NCBI RefSeq assembly: GCF_019449565.1
Contig: NZ_JAGRPM010000088.1
Coordinates: 204,152-268,151 of the forward strand
Direction of reading: 5' to 3'
From: Rhodoblastus sp.
GTDB lineage: Bacteria > Pseudomonadota > Alphaproteobacteria > Rhizobiales > Beijerinckiaceae
DNA: 64,000 bases
Shown: positions 1-8,825 of the stretch, one piece after another
Layout of the letters: every line of letters begins with the position of its first letter
Position numbering within the stretch: position 1 is the first letter of the stretch
Notes under the pieces: model-generated
Told to the model about the DNA's origin: nothing
The model's database searches: none
What the model saw: only the letters and a program-made list of their open reading frames with translations
Program-made: the position numbers and the translations under genes

Positions 1-181
1 CCTTTTCCACGTCGAAGAAATCGACGACGAAGCCGCTATAAGCGTCCACTTCGCCAGCGAGCCGCAATTCGACGCGATAGGAATGGCCATGCAGCCGCCG
101 GCACCGGTGGGTTTCCGGCACATGGGGCAAATGATGCGCGGCCTCGAAGGTGAAGGCCTGGGTGATCGTCATCGCGGGCAT
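1..181 (-). CDS. queD: 6-carboxytetrahydropterin synthase / PTPS family, 5' part only
   Basis: Only about the first 60 residues are in the window; the gene runs off the left edge. The visible protein starts MPAMTITQAFTFEAAHHLPH and contains the zinc/catalytic motif C-x3-HGHSY, then a GEVDAYSGFVVDF stretch. This is close to the E. coli QueD pattern (FEAAH, CGRLHGHS, GEVD..TG..IDF). QueD converts dihydroneopterin triphosphate to 6-carboxytetrahydropterin for queuosine; other PTPS members feed pterin synthesis. A second in-frame ATG lies at 172. It follows folB and folM on the same strand after a 109-nt gap, so a pterin role is plausible. QueD versus another PTPS subtype cannot be fully settled without the C-terminus. 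Confidence 0.85.
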   Translation of the reverse strand, partial: MPAMTITQAFTFEAAHHLPHVPETHRCRRLHGHSYRVELRLAGEVDAYSGFVVDFFDVEK

Positions 182-271
182 GGCCGGTTCTTAGCGCCCT
201 TCGTCCTGTAACAAAAGCCGAAATTCATTCGCGGGCAGAGATCGCCCGCGCGGTCTTTGCTCGAAGGCCCA

Positions 272-292
272 GATCGCGCGTAAGGCGCGATC
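272..292 (-). other. Short perfect hairpin at the 3' end of folM
   Basis: An 8-bp perfect stem (GATCGCGC / GCGCGATC) with a 5-nt loop overlaps the folM stop codon. No T-run follows, so it is at most a weak terminator or mRNA 3' stabiliser between folM and queD. Confidence 0.35.
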
Positions 293-1037
293 ACTCAAAT
301 GCGATGTCGCGGCTGCGCGGCGCAAGATGTTCGCCGCCGTCGATCGGCAGCATCTGGCCGGGCATGTCGGGACAGCCGAGGTAGAAATGGATCGCCGCGC
401 AAATGTCGTCGGCGGGCGTGGCGTGTCCGGTTGGGATCTTGCCTGCGTCGAGCAAAAAACGCTGCTCCGTCTGCGGACCGGAAGGAAACATCAGGCCGGG
501 CAGCAGGCCGAACACGCGTATGTCCGCACGCCCGGCCCGCTGCCAGAGTTCGGTCATGGCCAGCAGGGCTGCCTTTCCCAGGGTGTAGGAGAAATAGTCG
601 GGGTTCGGATTGATCAGCTTCTGGTCGAGAATATTGAACACGGTCAGCAAGGCGTCAGCCCGCTTCGCCCGGGCCGCGGCCTCGACGATCCGGAAGGGCG
701 CCTCGGCGTGGACGGCGAAACTCGCCGCGAGCATGGCGGGATCGCCGCAGCCGGGAAAGTCATGCGCGAAATTCGAGGCGTTGTTCACGATCGCGTCCGG
801 CGCGCCGAACCTCTCGATCAGCGTCTCGCAAAATTGAGCGGTGGCCTCGCGCTCGGCGAAATCCGCGATCAGGACCTCGGCTGTGGCCCCCTCGCGGGTC
901 AGGCTCGCCGCGAGTTCCTGCGCGGCGTCGCGCGAACGGTTGGCGTGCAGGATCACGCGATAGTTCTCGCGAGCGAAGGAGCGCGCGAGCGGGGCGCCGA
1001 GCCGGCTGGTCGCTCCCGTGACCAGCGCGCACTTCAC
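291..1037 (-). CDS. folM: SDR-family dihydrofolate/dihydromonapterin reductase
   Basis: This 248-aa short-chain dehydrogenase has an N-terminal nucleotide motif GATSRLG at about residues 7-13, an NNASN motif and a Y-x3-K catalytic pair (SYTLGK). SDR members of this type reduce dihydrofolate or dihydromonapterin with NADPH in the cytoplasm. The start is a GTG whose GTGA overlaps the folB stop by four bases, so the two are translationally coupled. The frame stays open upstream of the GTG, but that part lies inside folB and is not real. The FolM assignment rests on SDR motifs plus the folB/queD neighbourhood; a general SDR of another specificity is the alternative. Confidence 0.75.
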   Translation of the reverse strand: MKCALVTGATSRLGAPLARSFARENYRVILHANRSRDAAQELAASLTREGATAEVLIADFAEREATAQFCETLIERFGAPDAIVNNASNFAHDFPGCGDPAMLAASFAVHAEAPFRIVEAAARAKRADALLTVFNILDQKLINPNPDYFSYTLGKAALLAMTELWQRAGRADIRVFGLLPGLMFPSGPQTEQRFLLDAGKIPTGHATPADDICAAIHFYLGCPDMPGQMLPIDGGEHLAPRSRDIAFE

Positions 1038-1432
1038 TGGCCGGCGCTCCAGCGCGCCCGGGTGCGGAACAGGTCGATGCCGGCGCCGCGCGTTTCGTTG
1101 TAGATGTCCGGCTTGCGGATCGACAGGGCGCAGGCGATCACGCGTTCGTCGGTGAAGCAGGATTCGACGATCCGGTCCGCGACGCTCTCGACAAGGTCGA
1201 TATGCCCCTCGCTCTCCAGCGCGCGGATGCGCTTGCGGACGGTGTCGTAATCGATGATCGGGGCGTCGGCGGCGCGCGGGGTGGCGAGCGGCGCATAGAG
1301 CCGGACCGAGATCATCAGGCGGGTCGGGCGCTCCGGATGGCGCTCCCAGGGATGCAGGCCGCACGAGACGTTGACGCAGACGTCGTCGAGCGCCACGACG
1401 ATATGGTCCTCGCCGGAAAACAGGTCCTTCAT
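1034..1432 (-). CDS. folB: Dihydroneopterin aldolase
   Basis: A 132-aa protein of the small FolB/FolX fold, with the segment GLHPWERHPERPTRL and the later pattern SVADRI...ALSIRKPDI, typical of the family. FolB cleaves 7,8-dihydroneopterin to 6-hydroxymethyl-dihydropterin in folate synthesis. I chose the ATG at 1432, preceded by GAGGCGGAG; a TTG at 1474 in the same frame would add 14 residues. Its stop overlaps the folM GTG start (GTGA). It is the promoter-proximal gene of the folB-folM-queD run. Confidence 0.85.
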   Translation of the reverse strand: MKDLFSGEDHIVVALDDVCVNVSCGLHPWERHPERPTRLMISVRLYAPLATPRAADAPIIDYDTVRKRIRALESEGHIDLVESVADRIVESCFTDERVIACALSIRKPDIYNETRGAGIDLFRTRARWSAGQ

Positions 1433-1492
1433 TCGCTCCGCCTCGCTGGTTCGCGCCTTCTCATAGTGGCTCAAATCCGGCGGCGCAATGAG

Positions 1493-1520
1493 AAGGCCGC
1501 CGGATCGCGCCGGCGGCCTT
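1493..1520 (-). terminator. Hairpin terminator downstream of the cytochrome c gene
   Basis: An 11-bp perfect GC-rich stem (AAGGCCGCCGG / CCGGCGGCCTT) with a 6-nt loop lies just past the stop of the minus-strand cytochrome gene. It is followed by only a weak T-rich stretch. It also sits upstream of folB and probably insulates the two units. Confidence 0.6.
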
Positions 1521-1546
1521 GTGCAGGCGATCTTGCGCGCGAAGCC

Positions 1547-1960
1547 TTATTTGGCTTCGTTCATCGCGCCGCTCCTGTCGAACTGGGCGATATAGGCGAT
1601 CACATTGGCGATGTCCTGGTCGCCCTTCAGACCGGTGAAGGTCATGTAGGTCGCAGGCACGTCATGCTGCGGCTGCTTGAGATAGGAGGTGAGGGTGACA
1701 ACGTCCCAAACCTTGCCCGAATGCTTGTTGGCTTCCGAATAATTATAGCCAGGCACGGTGCCGGCGGGACGGCCGATCAGGCCGTTCAGGACGGGGCCGT
1801 AGAAATTGGTCGCGCCCTTGCCGATGTGATGGCACTGGCGGCATTTATTGAAGACGATTTCGCCCGCCTTGGGGTCGCCCTTGATCTCTTCGGCGGCCTG
1901 CGCGCCAATCGCCAGACCGGCGAACAGGGCGGCGGAAAGAATGAGAACCTTGGCTTGCAT
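1547..1960 (-). CDS. Periplasmic cytochrome c (c2/c550 type)
   Basis: A 137-aa secreted mono-haem cytochrome. A signal peptide covers about residues 1-22 (MQAKVLILSAALFAGLAIGA then QAAE). The haem site CRQCH is at 40-44 and the likely axial Met is M106 in ATYMTF. The domain matches the cytochrome c2 class. The ATG at 1960 is preceded by AAGAGG with good spacing; upstream in-frame starts lack this. Because it flanks the PQQ/XoxF locus it could carry electrons from XoxG to the terminal oxidase, but no motif proves that. It is a single-gene unit bounded by the hairpin at 1493-1520. Confidence 0.85.
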   Translation of the reverse strand: MQAKVLILSAALFAGLAIGAQAAEEIKGDPKAGEIVFNKCRQCHHIGKGATNFYGPVLNGLIGRPAGTVPGYNYSEANKHSGKVWDVVTLTSYLKQPQHDVPATYMTFTGLKGDQDIANVIAYIAQFDRSGAMNEAK

Positions 1961-2119
1961 AACCTCTTGCTCCGCTTGCGGTGGATCGACCTCGCAGCGT
2001 GCCATTCGCTCCGACGGACCCATCATAATTGTTATCTTGGAATCATGGGCGTTGCGACATGATGCAACTCAATTAAATCACCTCAACAGCCCCAGTTCTC
2101 CCGTTATAAAGTCCTATTT

Positions 2120-3445
2120 TCAAGTCAGGAGGAAGGACAGCAGCGAGCGAAGCTCGGCGGGGCGCACAGGCTTGCGCAGCATTTCGAGCTTGTTGCGGCG
2201 CGCCTCGTCCTCGGCGCGCGACGAATGGTCCGCCGTCACGAGCAGGGCGGGGGCGTTCTTGCCGCAGGCGCGACGTACGGCCTGGATCGCCTGAGGCCCG
2301 AGTTCGCCATTGTTGAGATGCAGGTCGGCGATGATGATTTGCGGCGGATTGGCCAGCGCGCGCAATTTCTCCACCGCCTCGGCGCCGGAGGTCGCCACCG
2401 CGACGTCGCAGCCCCATCGCTCCAGCAACAGGATCATCGCCTCGCTGACCGCGGGCTCGTTCTCGATCAGCAGGATCTTCGCGCCGGCGATCCGGTTGGG
2501 AATGGCGCGGAACTGCGGGACCGGGACAGGCGGCGGCGGCGCTTCGCTGCTGAGCGGGATGAGGACCGAAAAAGTCGAGCCGCGTCCGACGCGCGACGCC
2601 AGCGAAACCGGATGGCCCAGCACATGGGCGAAGCGTCGCACGATGGCGAGGCCGAGGCCGAAGCCGGTCTGGCCCGGAATGTCGCTGTGCGCGCGCTGGA
2701 ATTCCTGGAAAATCGCCTCGCGCCGGTCGTCCGGAATGCCGGGGCCGGTGTCGCAAACCTGCACCAGGACATTGTCGCCGCGCCGGCGCACGCCGACCAG
2801 AACGCCGCCATGCGCGGTGTAGCGCAGGGCGTTGGCGAGCAAATTCTGCAAAATGCGGCGCAGCATGGACGGATCGGAGCGCACGGTGCGACGGGTGGCG
2901 AAAATGCGCAGCTTCAGCCCGCGCTTTTGTGCGAAATGATCGAATTCGCGCGCCAGCGGCTCCATCACGTCGTTAAGCTCGAAACTGCGGACTTCCGGCT
3001 GCATCACGCCGGCGTCGAGCTTCGACAGGTCGAGCAGCGTCCGGATGAGGTCCTCCAGCGTCATCAGGCAGCGGTCGACCTGTTCGGTCAGCACGCCCCC
3101 CTCTGTTCCGGTCTGCAATTCACTGAGCGCTGAAAGCGCAAGCCGGGCGGCGTTCAGGGGCTGGAGCAGGTCGTGTCCGACAGATGTGACGAAGGTCGTC
3201 TTCAGCGAACTCGCCGCTTCGGCCTGTCGCTTGGCCTTTTCGATCGAGCGCATCGCCTGTTGCAGTTCCTGCGTGCGGCGACGCACCTGATGGTCGAGCG
3301 CGATGGCCGTCTCAAACAGCGAAAAGGCGTTGAACTGGCTGTCCACCGACCGCTCCACGCGCGACATCAGCGCACGGTTGATCTTTTCCAGCTTCTCGAT
3401 CTGGCGTTTGAGATCGTCGGTATTTTCGCTCGCGTAAAGGGTCAT
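2120..3445 (-). CDS. Hybrid sensor histidine kinase, NahK/ErcS'-like
   Basis: A 441-aa cytoplasmic hybrid kinase. Order: N-terminal coiled coil (about 10-80), HisKA with H91 in SVGHDLLQPLNAARL, HATPase with N box (QNLLANALRYTAHGG), G1 (CDTGPGIPDD) and G2 (GFGLGLAIVRRF), then a C-terminal receiver with the phospho-Asp in IIADLHL. No transmembrane helix or PAS domain is seen, so sensing probably comes from the FIST protein next door, whose stop overlaps this start (ATGA). The H-box HDLLQPLNA and the pairing with FIST match the NosP-NahK (PA1975-PA1976) arrangement of Pseudomonas. Likely downstream partner: the LuxR-type regulator at 11313-12002; this link is inference. Confidence 0.85.
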   Translation of the reverse strand: MTLYASENTDDLKRQIEKLEKINRALMSRVERSVDSQFNAFSLFETAIALDHQVRRRTQELQQAMRSIEKAKRQAEAASSLKTTFVTSVGHDLLQPLNAARLALSALSELQTGTEGGVLTEQVDRCLMTLEDLIRTLLDLSKLDAGVMQPEVRSFELNDVMEPLAREFDHFAQKRGLKLRIFATRRTVRSDPSMLRRILQNLLANALRYTAHGGVLVGVRRRGDNVLVQVCDTGPGIPDDRREAIFQEFQRAHSDIPGQTGFGLGLAIVRRFAHVLGHPVSLASRVGRGSTFSVLIPLSSEAPPPPVPVPQFRAIPNRIAGAKILLIENEPAVSEAMILLLERWGCDVAVATSGAEAVEKLRALANPPQIIIADLHLNNGELGPQAIQAVRRACGKNAPALLVTADHSSRAEDEARRNKLEMLRKPVRPAELRSLLSFLLT

Positions 3446-4665
3446 GCCGGCTGTTTTTGGTCATCGCTGCGATAGCCGAAGGCTACGCCCGTGAAGGTCT
3501 GGTTCACATGCATGGAGCGATATTGCTCGCCATAGGTGTTGAAGCCAACCACCCGATGCTGGCGATAAAGCTCGGACAGGCGGTGGGCGATCTGGTTGCG
3601 CTCGGCGCCCAGCCGCCGCAGCACGCAATCGAAGCCGATATAGAGCGAGACCGCGCCGAGTTCGGACTCCATGCGCTCGAAGGTCGCCAGCGTGCTTTCA
3701 TAGGGGTCGAGCGATTTGGCGACGGTCAGCACCAGTCCCTCGTCGATGGCGCAGAAGAAGCTGAGCGAGCCGTCCGCGTTCACCTTCTGGATCGAGCGCG
3801 CGTAATATTGGCCGCCGACGCCCACCAGCACCGGATGAGAGGCGAAGGACGAGGCGTCGAGCGAGCTTTCGACCAGCCCGACCTGATGCGCATATTCCTG
3901 CGCCGCCGGCTCCGCGTTCAGTTCGCGCACGACGCGCAACTCGGTGTCGGCGTCGGTGACGACCATCTTGAGCGATGTCGGCTCGAAATAATCGCATTTG
4001 AAGGTCGTGAACGGGATGTCGGTGTGGAAAAGCAGCAGGAGCGCGGCGTCGCGGTAGATGGCGCTGTCGCGGATCATCCAGGTCTTCTCGAACGTCATGC
4101 TGTCGCCGGCGGAGCCGCCGACGACGGGGATGTCATCAAGCGCCGAATAGAGCGCCGAGATCACCGCCTCCTCGCGCCGGCACATGCCGTCGATCAGCAG
4201 CAGGCCAAAGCAGCGGTCGGTTTCGCCTTCCGGGATGCGCGCGGCCAACGCCGCGCGCGCATCGGCGATGGAGGCGCGCCCCTCTTCGACGCCGAAATGC
4301 GACAGGTCCTCCATCATTTGGGCTTCAAGCGTGAAATTGCTGCGCAGGAAGCCGATCGCGACGATGGAATGGGAGGCCCAGCCGGATAGCGTCAGTTCGC
4401 CCGCCGTGGTGCAGCCGAAGATCGGCGTTCCGGGAAGGAGCGAATGAATTTCGGAGGCGAAAGCGGCGGTGTCGTAGCTGGCGCAAACGAAACAGACCAG
4501 TCCGACCAGCGCTTCCTCGGGCCGGTCGCCGGTCGTGGCCAGCTGGCCGGAAATCGCCGCGGCAATCTCGCGCGCCGCGCCTTCGGCGCTCTCCGCGCTG
4601 GTGGAAGCGACGACGACGCCCTCCAGGCTGTCGACGCGCATCTCGCCTGTCTGCAACGGTTCCAT
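3442..4665 (-). CDS. FIST-domain sensor protein (NosP-like)
   Basis: A 407-aa soluble protein with FIST N-terminal features (VGLVCFVCASYDTAAFASE, PIFGCTTAGE) and a FIST C-terminal half (GFDCVLRRLGAERNQIAHRL, VVGFNTYGEQYRSMHVNQT). FIST proteins are ligand sensors; NosP members bind haem and nitric oxide and regulate the adjacent NahK kinase. The ligand here is not provable from sequence. Translation is coupled to the kinase by a 4-base ATGA overlap. The start at 4665 has GGGGG directly before the ATG; an ATG eight codons later is a possible alternative. It is divergent from the NosR-like gene at 4840, sharing a 174-nt promoter region. Confidence 0.85.
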   Translation of the reverse strand: MEPLQTGEMRVDSLEGVVVASTSAESAEGAAREIAAAISGQLATTGDRPEEALVGLVCFVCASYDTAAFASEIHSLLPGTPIFGCTTAGELTLSGWASHSIVAIGFLRSNFTLEAQMMEDLSHFGVEEGRASIADARAALAARIPEGETDRCFGLLLIDGMCRREEAVISALYSALDDIPVVGGSAGDSMTFEKTWMIRDSAIYRDAALLLLFHTDIPFTTFKCDYFEPTSLKMVVTDADTELRVVRELNAEPAAQEYAHQVGLVESSLDASSFASHPVLVGVGGQYYARSIQKVNADGSLSFFCAIDEGLVLTVAKSLDPYESTLATFERMESELGAVSLYIGFDCVLRRLGAERNQIAHRLSELYRQHRVVGFNTYGEQYRSMHVNQTFTGVAFGYRSDDQKQPA

Positions 4666-4839
4666 CCCCCGGATTTTTTCGCGCCCGGCTTTTTTTGCGG
4701 GCGCGCATTGTTCTGGACCCAGTCGCGCCAGTTTCGCCGCCGCTTCCGGCGCGCCGCGCCCGTCACCCGGCGCGCAATTGGGAGAAAGTACTATAGGCGA
4801 TGTCTTCCGCGTAAAACAACTTTGTTAGGGGAGAAAGAA

Positions 4840-6999
4840 ATGCCTTGGAACTGGGCGGGTCCTTCGGGGCTGGTCGCCGCGTTTGCGCGTCTCATGACGC
4901 TGCTCGCGGCTTTGACGTGCTGCTGCTTTTTCACGGAAGGCGCGCGAGCGTCCTCGCTCGACCGCGAGGCGATGAACGTCCTGTTTCCCAAGCCCTTTAG
5001 CGTCGGCGAGCGCGATGCGACGCTGCCTGTCTGGCCGATTTTCCAGCAAAGCTACAATGGCGACGTTCTCGTCGCCTATGCCTTCGAATCCATCGATTTC
5101 GAGCCGATCCCGGGCTTCTCCGGCACGCCGGTCAATCTGCTGGTCGCGGTCAAGCCATCCGGCGAACTTCTGGACGTGAGGGTGCTCAGCCAGCACGAGC
5201 CAGTCTTCGTCGACGGTCTGGGGCCGGAGCCGCTAAAGGATTTCCTCAAACAATATACCGGCAAGTCGCTGCGGCAATCGATCAAGATCGTGCCCCCCGG
5301 CACACGCGATCCGCGCGCCGACAATGTCGCGGCGGAGATCGACGGCGTCGCCAAGGCGACCGCCTCGGTCCGCATCATCAACGAGACGATCATCAATTCC
5401 GCTCTGCAGGTCGCGCGCGCAAGGCTCGGCTTTTCCAAGGGGCGCGATCCTAACCGCGCCGCCCGCGCCAAGCCGGATGTTTTCGAGCCGCTGACCTTCG
5501 CGCAAATGCTCGATCGCGGCTACATCCGCCATCTGCATCTCACCAATGCCGAACTGAACAAGGCTTTCGCCGGAACGGTGGCCGCCGATGTGGACGAGGA
5601 GGGCCAGGCCGATCCGAACGGAACCTTCGCCGATGTCTATATCGCGGAGGTGGACGTGCCGATCGTGGGGCGCAACCTGCTCGGCGAGGCGCAATGGCGC
5701 AAGCTGATGAACCAGCTCGATGGGGCGCCTGCCATGCTCGTGCTGTCGAGCGGCCGCTGGACCTTCATGCCGGACTCTTTCGTGCCCGGCGCCACGCCCA
5801 ATTTCATAGCGCTGGACCAGGCCGAGGCCCCGGTCGCCTGGCGCGATTTTGTCTGGCGCGACTCGCTGGACCTGCCTGTTCCAAAGGGTCTCGATCTCGC
5901 CAGGAGCGATGTCGCCATCATGCGCATCGCGCCGCAGGCGGCGTTCGATCCGGCCTCGCCGTCGGAATTCTCGATTCGCGTGCTGCGCGAAAAGGGCCAG
6001 ATCTTTCCCGAGCGCGTGACGAGGGATTTCAAGCTCGGCTACGGCCTACCCAAGAATCTATTCGACCTGCCGCCCGACGATTCCGGCCTCGGTCTCGGTT
6101 CGATCTGGGAAAGCCGCAGCCGCGATATTGCGATCCTCGGCGCGGGCCTGCTCGTGCTGGCTGTCGCTTTGGCGCGCCAACGCGCGCTGACGCGTTCGCC
6201 CCGCGCATTCAAATGGTTCCGCCTCGCTTTTCTCGCCTTCACGCTGGTCTTCATCGGCTGGATCGCGCAGGCGCAATTGTCGATCGTCTGGCTGTTCGGC
6301 TTGATCAAGGCGCTCAAGGGTGAGGGCAGCTTCGTCTTTTTCCTGTGGGATCCGCCGACCCTAATGGTCACGATCTTCGGCCTCGTCGCCCTGTTCATCT
6401 GGGGACGGGGGACCTTTTGCGGCTGGCTCTGCCCTTTCGGCGCTTTGCAGGAATTCGCGGGCGAGGTCGCGCGGCTGCTGCGTCTGCGCCAGATCGGCCT
6501 GCCGCAGCGCTATGAACGCCTGGCGCGCGTGCCGAAATTCATCGTGCTGGCGGTCATTCTCGTGACGGCGCTTTTCTTTTCCGGTCAGGCGGAAAAGGTC
6601 GCCGAGGTCGAGCCGTTCAAGACCTCGATCACACTGATCTTCCTGCGCTCGGCGCCCTTCGTGCTCTATGCCGTGGCGCTTCTGATCGTCGGCATGTTCC
6701 ATTACAAATTCTTCTGCCGCTATCTCTGCCCACTGGGGGCGACATTTGCGGCGTTGAGTTTCGTGCGGCGCTGGAAATGGATTCCGCGCCGCAAGGAATG
6801 CGGCTCGCCCTGTCAGATGTGCAAGGTGAAATGCCGCTATGGCGCGATCGAGAAGAGCGGCCAGATCGTCTATTCGGAATGTTTCCAATGTCTGGATTGC
6901 GTGGCGATCCTCGACAATCCGCAACTTTGCGTGCCCGTGGTGCTGGAGCAGAAGCGCGCGCGCAGGAAGCAGAAACAGCAATTGGAGGCGGCGCAATGA
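4840..6999 (+). CDS. NosR/NirI-like FMN-binding, polyferredoxin membrane protein
   Basis: A 719-aa protein. An N-terminal hydrophobic segment (about 13-32) exports a periplasmic FMN-binding domain; the flavinylation motif appears as DGVAKATAS at 168-176, with T174 as the expected covalent FMN site. Several membrane helices follow (about 430-640), with two C-x3-CP motifs (C527/C531 and C626/C630). The C-terminal 4Fe-4S part begins near C654 (CGSPCQMCKVKC and CFQCLDC). NosR members pass electrons across the membrane to periplasmic acceptors. No nosZ/nosD/nosL is present here; the neighbours are PQQ/XoxF genes. The start has AGGGGAG 6 nt upstream. It overlaps the next gene, apbE, by ATGA. Confidence 0.88.
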   Translation: MPWNWAGPSGLVAAFARLMTLLAALTCCCFFTEGARASSLDREAMNVLFPKPFSVGERDATLPVWPIFQQSYNGDVLVAYAFESIDFEPIPGFSGTPVNLLVAVKPSGELLDVRVLSQHEPVFVDGLGPEPLKDFLKQYTGKSLRQSIKIVPPGTRDPRADNVAAEIDGVAKATASVRIINETIINSALQVARARLGFSKGRDPNRAARAKPDVFEPLTFAQMLDRGYIRHLHLTNAELNKAFAGTVAADVDEEGQADPNGTFADVYIAEVDVPIVGRNLLGEAQWRKLMNQLDGAPAMLVLSSGRWTFMPDSFVPGATPNFIALDQAEAPVAWRDFVWRDSLDLPVPKGLDLARSDVAIMRIAPQAAFDPASPSEFSIRVLREKGQIFPERVTRDFKLGYGLPKNLFDLPPDDSGLGLGSIWESRSRDIAILGAGLLVLAVALARQRALTRSPRAFKWFRLAFLAFTLVFIGWIAQAQLSIVWLFGLIKALKGEGSFVFFLWDPPTLMVTIFGLVALFIWGRGTFCGWLCPFGALQEFAGEVARLLRLRQIGLPQRYERLARVPKFIVLAVILVTALFFSGQAEKVAEVEPFKTSITLIFLRSAPFVLYAVALLIVGMFHYKFFCRYLCPLGATFAALSFVRRWKWIPRRKECGSPCQMCKVKCRYGAIEKSGQIVYSECFQCLDCVAILDNPQLCVPVVLEQKRARRKQKQQLEAAQ

Positions 7000-7997
7000 A
7001 GACCGATCGTCGGCAGATGCTGCAACTGGCCCTTGCGGGCGCCGGGCTCGGCGCCGCGGGCGTCTGGGCTGCTTCACGCGAGGGGCGCGCGGCGCTGTCC
7101 TTCCGCCGCGCGGGCGTGGCCTTCGACACGGGCGTCGCCTTGACCGTGGTCGGGCTGGAGGAGCGCGAAGCCGAGGCTGCGCTCGACGCCGGCTTCGCCG
7201 AAATCCGGCGCCTGGAGCGCGTCGCGGGCCTGTCCACGCCGGGCAGCGACATTCGCCGCCTCAACGCCGAAGGCCGGCTGGAGCGGCCCGATCAAGCTTT
7301 GCTCGACATGCTCGCGGTCGCCGAAGATGTGCACCGCGCCAGCGGCGGCGCCTTCGACGTGACCGTGCAGCCGCTATGGATTTTCTATGATTCCTGGGCC
7401 AAGCGCGGCGACTGGCCGAGCGACGAGGAGTCCGCGCCGGCCCGCGCCCTGATCGGCCAGTCGCGCGTGCGTTTCGATGCCGGGGCGATTGCTTTCGAGC
7501 GCCCCGGCATGGGGATCACGCTCAACAGCCTCACCCACGGCTATGCGGCGGATCGCGTCGCCAGGATCTTGGCCGAGCGCGGCGTGAAACAGGCCTTCGT
7601 CGATACCGGAGAGATGGAATCCCTGGGCCGCGCCGCCAATGACCGCGACTGGACGGCGGCGGTGAAACATCCGCGCCAGCCCGACGCCATGCTTGGCACG
7701 GCGCCTGTCACCGGCTGCATGGCGACGGCGGGCGACTATGCCTATACTTGGTCGGAGGATTATTCCCGCCACCACATTCTCGACCCGCGCACCGGCTATT
7801 CGCCCGCATCGCTCGCCTGCGTGACGGTGATCGCGCCCAAGGCCGTGGTCGCGGATGCGCTCTCCACGGCGGTTTCTGTGCTGGGGCCGGACGAGGGCGC
7901 GAAACTGCTGAAGCATTTCGACGCCGAGGCCTATGGCGTCACCAAGGCCGGCAAGGTCTGGGCGACCCCGGGATTCCCGCGCCAGAACCTGGCTTAA
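6996..7997 (+). CDS. apbE: FAD:protein FMN transferase (ApbE family)
   Basis: A 333-aa ApbE/NosX-type enzyme. A twin-arginine-like leader (TDRRQMLQLALAGAGLGAAG) suggests export to the periplasm. The core shows GGAFDVTVQPLW, GITLNSLTHGYAADRV and the C-terminal HHILDPRTGYSP motif of the family. ApbE attaches FMN to a Thr in the flavinylation motif; the obvious substrate is T174 of the NosR-like protein encoded immediately upstream, with which it is translationally coupled (ATGA, GGAGG Shine-Dalgarno). The pair mirrors nosR/nosX organisation. A strong terminator follows at once. Confidence 0.9.
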   Translation: MKTDRRQMLQLALAGAGLGAAGVWAASREGRAALSFRRAGVAFDTGVALTVVGLEEREAEAALDAGFAEIRRLERVAGLSTPGSDIRRLNAEGRLERPDQALLDMLAVAEDVHRASGGAFDVTVQPLWIFYDSWAKRGDWPSDEESAPARALIGQSRVRFDAGAIAFERPGMGITLNSLTHGYAADRVARILAERGVKQAFVDTGEMESLGRAANDRDWTAAVKHPRQPDAMLGTAPVTGCMATAGDYAYTWSEDYSRHHILDPRTGYSPASLACVTVIAPKAVVADALSTAVSVLGPDEGAKLLKHFDAEAYGVTKAGKVWATPGFPRQNLA

Positions 7998-8035
7998 GCG
8001 CTCGCCCTGCCTCGGCGAGGCGAGCGCGATTTTTT
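7998..8035 (+). terminator. Rho-independent terminator after apbE
   Basis: A 9-bp stem (GCGCTCGCC / GGCGAGCGC) is followed by six T residues. It ends inside the last codons of the convergent pqqC gene, so it separates the nosR-like/apbE unit from pqqC. Confidence 0.85.
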
Positions 8036-8798
8036 ACGCCTTCGGCACGAAAGCGCCGGGCGGGATCATGCCCTGCACATAGGCCAGATAGAGCGCATCG
8101 AGCTGCGCCCATAGCACGTTGCATTTGAACTGCACGGCCTTGACGCAGGCGTCCTGTTCGGCGCGGGTTTTGGCGTGGGTCTTGACATATTCCAGCGCGA
8201 AATCGGCGTCTCGCGGGGCCTGCGCCAGGCGACGCTTGAAATAGGCCATCACGTCGTCGCTGACGAAGCTGTAGTTCTCCAGCATGCCGGAGATGCGCTC
8301 GCGATGGATTTTGGGCGCGAACAGTTCGGTGAGCGAGGAGGCGACGGCGACCACCAGCGGCTGCTCGGTCACATAGCGCACATAGGCCTCCACCGCGAAA
8401 CGCGTGGCGGGCAGGGCGCCTTCCTTGGAGACGACAAAGGCGCGGTCGAGCCCGAGGCCATCGGTCAGGACCAGCCAGCGTTCGATGCCGCCTTCCTCGT
8501 TCTCGAGGCCGTCATGGTCGTGGATGCGGTGGATCCATTCGCGGCGCAATTCACGGTCGTCGGTGCGCGCCATCAGCGCGGCGTCCTTGCGCGGCACGGC
8601 GTCCTGATAGCAATAGCGGTTGAGCGCCCAGGCCTGAACCTGGCCCTTGTTCAGCTGACCGCCGTGCAGCATTTTGTGGAAGATATGCTTGTCGTGGTAA
8701 CGCTCGGCGCCCACGGCGCGGATGGCGGCCTCGAATTCTTCCCTGGTCAGAAGATCGGTTGGCGCGGAGACCTTTTCGGCCAAAGCGGCGCTGCCCAT
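8034..8798 (-). CDS. pqqC: Pyrroloquinoline-quinone synthase PqqC
   Basis: A 254-aa PqqC, full length for the family. Landmarks are RYHDKHIFHKMLHGG, NRYCYQDAVPRKDAALMAR, RIHDHDG and LTELFAPKIHRERI, rich in the conserved active-site His/Arg. It performs the last ring-closing oxidation to PQQ in the cytoplasm. It is the last gene of a unit with the ABC importer (27-nt gap) and is separated from pqqABDE by the xox genes, a less common layout. Its 3' end touches the apbE terminator. Confidence in identity is very high. Confidence 0.96.
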   Translation of the reverse strand: MGSAALAEKVSAPTDLLTREEFEAAIRAVGAERYHDKHIFHKMLHGGQLNKGQVQAWALNRYCYQDAVPRKDAALMARTDDRELRREWIHRIHDHDGLENEEGGIERWLVLTDGLGLDRAFVVSKEGALPATRFAVEAYVRYVTEQPLVVAVASSLTELFAPKIHRERISGMLENYSFVSDDVMAYFKRRLAQAPRDADFALEYVKTHAKTRAEQDACVKAVQFKCNVLWAQLDALYLAYVQGMIPPGAFVPKA

Positions 8799-8825
8799 AG
8801 TTTCGCTCCCATTGTTGTTCTTGCG

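Noticed and set aside
4680..4706. Inverted repeat with a T-run between the FIST and NosR-like genes
   Set aside because: The T-run lies in the loop rather than after the stem and both genes point outward, so it is not a terminator; no regulator can be named.
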